In this document: positions 33,652 through 36,779 of the stretch, piece by piece
Layout of the letters: each line of letters begins with the position of its first letter
Numbering within the stretch: position 1 is the stretch's first letter
Position numbers and translations under genes: made by a program
NCBI GenBank assembly: GCA_910588865.1
Contig: CAJUSJ010000037.1
Coordinates: 1 to 36,779 of the forward strand
DNA: 36,779 nt
Source of the DNA: an uncultured Lachnospiraceae bacterium
GTDB lineage: Bacteria; Bacillota; Clostridia; Lachnospirales; Lachnospiraceae
Reading direction: 5' to 3'
The notes under the pieces: model-generated
What the model was told of the DNA's origin: nothing
The model's database searches: none
The model's input: only the letters and a program-made list of their open reading frames with translations

Positions 33652-34680
33652 ATGGGCAATAGAATCGATCAGATTCAGTTGAAAAACTTTGGCATTATCC
33701 AACAGTTTTCCTGCAATCATTTTTCAAACATAAACCTTATCATCGGAGAAAATGGCACCGGTAAAACATTTTTGCTGAAAGCTCTTTATTCCGCCATCCG
33801 TTCTCTGGAGGAATATAAACGAGGTGATGATATCAAAACCATCAATGAAGTTCTATCTGAAAAATTAAGATGGACCTTCCAGGTAGAAAAGCTTGGGGAT
33901 ATGGTATCCAGATCATCAGCAGAAGAATTGACCCTGGAAATGCGGTCAGGGATCCACAGAATCCACTATCAATTTTCACAGAGCGCTTCCAGCAAAGCAG
34001 GAGCCGTAACAGCTCCAGAAAAAGGAATGACCGGAAATTCCATATTTATCCCCGCGAAAGAAGTATTGTCATTATTCTCCGTTATCCTGAAATCCAGAGA
34101 AGTCGATAAAGTCTTTGGGTTTGATGACACATACTATGATCTGGCAAAGGCATTGAGGATTTCTCCCTCAAGAGATAAGAATTCTACAGCATTCTCCAAT
34201 TCACGAAAAATCATCAGCGACGTAATTGATGGAAAAGTGGAATATGATGAAAACAGCGGAAAATGGTGCTTTAAAAACAGAAAAAATCAAAAGTTTTCTA
34301 TAGGCGCGACTTCTGAAGGAGTAAAAAAAATCGCGATTATGGACCGCCTGCTGGGGAACGGTTATCTGGATAACAATTCTATCATTTTTATCGATGAAAT
34401 TGAATCCGCTTTGCATCCAAAAGCAGTCTGCCAATTTCTGGATATGATTGACATGATCGCCAATGATATGGGGATACAGGTATTTATTACCAGTCATTCT
34501 TATTTTGTAATAAAAAAGCTTTACTTAATCGCGTTAAGACAATCAAACTCTGTAAGCTGTATCTCCTTGAGCAAAGAACAGGAGGCCCAGGTTTATGATC
34601 TGCTTGACGGGATGCCGGAAAACTCGATTATCGACACTTCAATCCGCCTGTATGAAGAGGAAATTGAGGAGGTGTTGTGA
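33652..34680 (+). CDS. AAA/ABC-type ATPase (RecF/OLD-like)
   Basis: A 342-residue SMC/RecF-like ATPase of the AAA_15/AAA_21 kind. The start ATG 33652 (MGNRIDQIQLKNFG) follows AAAGGTGA; the GTG at 33643 is an alternative. Walker A is GENGTGKT near residues 34-41 and the signature-like loop is SIGATSEGVKKIAIMDRLL. Walker B is NNSIIFIDEIESALHPKA, and the switch His is in QVFITSHSYFVIKKL. There is no TOPRIM domain, so a partner should supply the effector. Its stop overlaps the ATG of a second frame (TGATG), as in two-gene ATPase/nuclease defence modules such as OLD- or Gabija-like pairs. That partner is truncated here. Function is inferred only from fold and context. Confidence 0.8.
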   Translation: MGNRIDQIQLKNFGIIQQFSCNHFSNINLIIGENGTGKTFLLKALYSAIRSLEEYKRGDDIKTINEVLSEKLRWTFQVEKLGDMVSRSSAEELTLEMRSGIHRIHYQFSQSASSKAGAVTAPEKGMTGNSIFIPAKEVLSLFSVILKSREVDKVFGFDDTYYDLAKALRISPSRDKNSTAFSNSRKIISDVIDGKVEYDENSGKWCFKNRKNQKFSIGATSEGVKKIAIMDRLLGNGYLDNNSIIFIDEIESALHPKAVCQFLDMIDMIANDMGIQVFITSHSYFVIKKLYLIALRQSNSVSCISLSKEQEAQVYDLLDGMPENSIIDTSIRLYEEEIEEVL

Positions 34681-34757
34681 TGACTGTGACTATTATCAAA
34701 CGAATCCATGACCGCAAGAGGAAAAGAGATTGTCGGATAATGGGAGATATGCTATAA
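34680..34757 (+). pseudogene. Truncated partner gene of the ATPase, copy 1
   Basis: A 25-codon frame overlaps the ATPase stop by one base (TGATG). It starts MTVTII and then loses similarity to its second copy at 35288, becoming a Lys/Arg-rich string that ends at a TAA lying inside the -10 of the toxin promoter. The shared start shows a real gene began here and was cut off after about six codons, apparently where the toxin unit begins. Confidence 0.6.
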
Positions 34758-34758
34758 T
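34730..34758 (+). promoter_or_regulatory. Promoter of the holin-like toxin mRNA
   Basis: TTGTCG (34730-34735), a 17-base spacer and perfect TATAAT (34753-34758). It predicts a transcript starting near 34765, with a leader of about 100 bases before the toxin start. Confidence 0.75.
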
Positions 34759-34864
34759 CAGATAAGGAAAGTCAGAAAGCAGAGGCGGCTTACCCTCCAT
34801 CTTCGGAGGGGCTAAACCCTCCAGATATCATGCCCTCTGGGTACGAAGGAAAGGAGGGATGCCC

Positions 34865-34957
34865 ATGTATGTTACATATCCTGAGCTTGTTCAGATAGGT
34901 ATCTTCGTGGTTGCCCTCGTGGGGTTGTGTCACGCAATCTTCGGGGGCAGAAAATAG
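34865..34957 (+). CDS. Putative holin-like toxin (type I toxin-antitoxin)
   Basis: A 30-residue peptide with one membrane segment (IGIFVVALVGLCHAIF, about 11-26) and a basic end GGRK; the start reads MYVTYPEL. This matches the short 'putative holin-like toxin' peptides of Firmicutes, which harm the cell membrane. The ribosome site GGAGGG at 34853-34858 is strong. Two CCCTCC blocks in the leader (34793-34798 and 34817-34822) are complementary to it and could hide it. The 5' end AGAGGCGGCTTACCCTC (34781-34797) can pair with 35012-35030 near the 3' end, the closing interaction typical of type I toxin mRNAs. Missed by length-limited gene calling. Confidence 0.78.
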   Translation: MYVTYPELVQIGIFVVALVGLCHAIFGGRK

Positions 34958-35042
34958 CCGCCACTACCGCAAATAGTGACGGCTGCCCATAACGGGTAAT
35001 GCTTGATATTTGAGGGTAGGCCGCTTCTCTGGCTTTTCCTTC
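34950..35042 (-). ncRNA. Predicted antisense RNA antitoxin
   Basis: A minus-strand promoter at 35077-35049 would start an RNA near 35042. The hairpin AGCCGTCACTA/TAGTGGCGGCT (34984-34974 / 34966-34956), followed by ATTTT, would end it near 34950. The RNA of about 90 bases is complementary to the 3' part of the toxin mRNA, as in TxpA/RatA-type systems. Its extent is predicted from sequence signals only. Confidence 0.6.
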
Positions 35043-35048
35043 ATAACT

Positions 35049-35077
35049 AATATACCATATTGATGGGCGGCTTTCAA
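35049..35077 (-). promoter_or_regulatory. Promoter of the antisense RNA
   Basis: On the minus strand there is TTGAAA (35077-35072), a 17-base spacer and TATATT (35054-35049). It faces the toxin gene from the 3' side. Confidence 0.65.
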
Positions 35078-35082
35078 GTTGT

Positions 35083-35291
35083 TTTATATGGACCGCTGTG
35101 TTTTTCCATCTTATTTTGTAATAAAAAAGCTTTACTTAATCGCGTTAAGACAATCAAGCTCTGTAAGCTGTATCTCCTTGAGCAAAGAACAGGAGGTCCA
35201 GGTTTATGATCCGCGTGACGGGATGCGGGAAAACTCTATTATTGACACTTCAATCCGCCTGTATGAAGAGGAAATTGAGGAGGTGCTGTGA
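35083..35291 (+). pseudogene. Deleted second copy of the AAA ATPase gene
   Basis: Bases 35083-35105 match the ATPase upstream region at 33554-33576 (TTTATATGGAC, then GCTGTGTTTTT). From 35109 the sequence matches the ATPase 3' end from 34498 (YFVIKKLYLIALRQSSSVSC, then SLSKEQEVQVYD) to the stop. So this is a copy of the whole gene that lost over 900 internal bases, or an old neighbour fused by recombination. The differences between copies (for example LLDGMPE to PRDGMRE) show they are not a recent duplication. Without Walker motifs it cannot act as an ATPase. Confidence 0.8.
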
Positions 35292-35383
35292 TAACCGTGA
35301 CTATCCGGGAATCAGATATTCTGTTTACTGTAACAGCTCCGTGCCTCTACGCTGAGCTGTGCGAAAACGGGGTAACGAAGTGA
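35288..35383 (+). pseudogene. Truncated partner gene of the ATPase, copy 2
   Basis: A 31-codon frame starting GTG 35288, overlapping the ATPase-tail stop. It reads VITVTIRESDILFTVTAPC and then an unrelated end. It keeps more of the partner's N-terminus than copy 1, whose matching start is MTVTII. The rest of the partner is missing. No domain can be named from so short a piece. Confidence 0.5.
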
Positions 35384-35429
35384 TATCTTCCCTGCCCGTT
35401 TTTGCATATCCCGCCGTAGAACACAGTAC

Positions 35430-35528
35430 CCCCCTTTCTTTCATAGTGGTACCCGGGTACTTCAGCTCTATAATAATGCCGATCTCTTTCTTTTCAATCT
35501 CTATCAGAATATTGCGGATACCAGAAAA
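35430..35528 (-). pseudogene. PD-(D/E)XK nuclease remnant (AAA-ATPase-like family)
   Basis: The minus strand reads FSGIRNILIEIEKKEIGIII, then ELKYPGTTMKE. This resembles the nuclease core of the PF09820/PF08011 family (D-I-x-I ... I-E-L-K-Y), the family of the intact gene at 23300-24931. Only this fragment remains; no start, stop or ATPase part is seen. A 12-base palindrome GTACCCGGGTAC lies within it. Confidence 0.55.
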
Positions 35529-35591
35529 TCAAAAATATTCGTCAAAGAACATCTACAATAGACATCGCATTGAAATTGTTTAAATTTGCCT

Positions 35592-36435
35592 TTATATCAA
35601 GTTTTTCAATATTGGAATTTGCTTTAACATCAACGATATGATATAACCAAGCAAATATACTATTCCACAAACACAAAAAGCAGAAATCATATAATTTATG
35701 TGCCATTCATTTCTGAATATTTCCCACAGTTTTTCTACCCAACTAAATTTTCTTAAGAAAAAAATATGCATCAGATAAATTCCAAACGCACAACCCCCTC
35801 CTGAAATAATCAACTTATGAAGCCACTCTGGTATTTTTATTTTTTCCATGACATATTTACAGGTAATAAATATTGTTACACAATTAACTATTACAAAACT
35901 GGAATGAAATGATTGCGAGGCACCTTGGTTACATTCTCCGGTAGCCTTTGCTTTTAAATAAGTTATATAACACGAAAACAAAATTGTTCCTATGTTGACA
36001 ATCCATAACAGTATAAGTCGCTTTTTATTCCATGTGCTTTTCTTATATCTTGACTGTAAAAAATATCCAAAACACGGATATATAAAGCTTGAGATTAAAC
36101 GTTTGTGTGCTGTTCCAGAAGACTTCAACAAGATAATAAAAGAAAGACCATATCAGTAAAATCAGCATCATTCTTAGTATCCTCCTCACCCAAAGTTTCT
36201 TCAGGGATTCAGGTTCCCTTTGCAGCATTAATGCGCCAAAAATCATAAAGAATAACGGAACAGAGAATTTACAGAATACCGAAACTAACATATACAGCCA
36301 GAATTGTAGGGTATTTGCGTCATACAATGAAAATAGAAAGACCCCTCTATCTCCTGTATGATTAAAAATCACAAAAAAACAGGCAAATATTCGCATCAAT
36401 TCTATATCTTAACTTTTTGATTTCATTTTTTTCAT
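35592..36435 (-). pseudogene. Acyltransferase 3 family membrane protein, nonsense codon and internal deletion
   Basis: An OafA/YrhL-type membrane O-acyltransferase. The natural start is ATG 36435 (or 36426), after GGAGAGG. After MKKMKSKS an in-frame TAA replaces a residue, then DIELMRIFACFFVIFNHTG follows, the family's first membrane segment with its catalytic His. Segments 2-3 follow (LFFMIFGALMLQREPESLKK). The frame breaks near 36100. Coding resumes in another frame as LISSFIYPCFGYFLQSRYKK and continues through the last membrane segments to LKQIPILKNLI, stopping at 35592. The protein's middle is missing. Two independent lesions make it a pseudogene. Confidence 0.78.
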
Positions 36436-36523
36436 TCCTCTCCTCTTGATTCGTATGTGTTTACTGCCAATTCTCGTCTTAGCTTTTAACAACAGCAAAA
36501 ATGAGCAAAAGCAATATCAGCCA

Positions 36524-36779
36524 CTATCGCAGCATCTTATCTTTGAATTTTTCTATTATCTCGCATTCCACCCCATTGTCTAAAAAATAATTTTCAATCT
36601 TTTCCTGTAAGGTTGCCCCTGGATATCTTTTAATATATTCAACCATTTCAGAATATCCAAACGCGTCAGAATCAACAGTCCTTTCACCGAATACAGAGAA
36701 TGAGGACAACTCATAATCCTTATCAAGATCTGCTTCAGCTACACCCAGAAGACCCAATAACAACCAAGATATTGTCCCT
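36524..36779 (-). CDS. Protein tyrosine/serine phosphatase (Y_phosphatase3), C-terminal part
   Basis: The frame runs off the right edge of the window. The visible part starts GTISWLLLGLLGVAEADLDK, then DYELSSFSVFGE, and ends IENYFLDNGVECEIIEKFKD-KMLR. This matches the region just after the HCxxGxDRTG catalytic loop in PF13350 tyrosine phosphatases (RTGT ... LLLxLLGVxxxxIxxDYELS). The catalytic loop itself lies beyond the window, except for the final GT. Such enzymes remove phosphate from proteins or lipids and are usually cytoplasmic. The 3' end looks normal. Confidence 0.75.
   Translation of the reverse strand, partial: GTISWLLLGLLGVAEADLDKDYELSSFSVFGERTVDSDAFGYSEMVEYIKRYPGATLQEKIENYFLDNGVECEIIEKFKDKMLR

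Noticed and set aside
1..36779. CRISPR array, tRNA or rRNA genes
   Set aside because: No regularly spaced identical repeats, no cloverleaf with TTCGA arm and no rRNA-like sequence was noticed by eye; a dedicated scan was not possible.

Overview
The window looks like a chromosome segment of a gut Firmicute of the Lachnospiraceae / Clostridium cluster XIVa type. This is inferred from strong AGGAGG ribosome sites, TTGACA/TATAAT promoters, roughly 50% GC in the core genes, choline-binding-type wall repeats, PrcB-type lipoproteins, AAA-ATPase/PD-(D/E)XK proteins and TnpX/TnpV mobile genes. No tRNA, rRNA or CRISPR array was seen.

Region 1 (1-4810) is a decaying accessory island. It holds the tail of a large serine recombinase with an internal deletion, an apparently intact TnpV, the collapsed remains of an AraC-controlled ECF transporter operon (AraC tail, S component joined to EcfT tail, EcfA with its middle missing), an intact PIN/AbrB toxin-antitoxin pair with its promoter and a palindromic operator, and a frameshifted BspA-like repeat gene. 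It stops at the 3' end of a core ttcA-like gene.

Region 2 (4811-19060) is metabolic core: TtcA-like thiolase, serine acetyltransferase, a PrcB-like lipoprotein, and then a sugar locus. The sugar locus has divergent AraC and LacI regulators, a GH32 fructosidase, two ABC permeases and a solute-binding lipoprotein with no ATPase. A TTTGCACA motif is shared by its two control regions. An orphan PTS EIIC and a strongly promoted beta-CASP RNase-like protein with an unusual C-terminal half follow.

Region 3 (19060-28640) has a Uma2-type gene, a deletion scar that fused the 3' halves of two divergent genes (zinc alcohol dehydrogenase and GntR regulator), a run of small membrane or zinc-ribbon proteins, two wall-binding repeat proteins, a large AAA-ATPase/nuclease gene, and a MerR regulator whose probable operators can be read directly from the sequence.

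Region 4 (28780-33550) carries feoB, feoA, sfsA and a MATE exporter, with a small membrane protein gene between feoB and feoA.

Region 5 (33550-36779) is a second decaying accessory region. It has a RecF/OLD-like AAA ATPase with a truncated overlapping partner, a type I toxin-antitoxin unit (30-residue holin-like toxin with antisense RNA), a deleted second copy of the ATPase tail and partner start, a nuclease remnant, a broken acyltransferase and the end of a tyrosine phosphatase. The most interesting items are the type I toxin unit sitting between two partial copies of an ATPase/partner module, the MerR operator pair, the repeated deletion scars, and the beta-CASP protein's repeated C-terminal domain.
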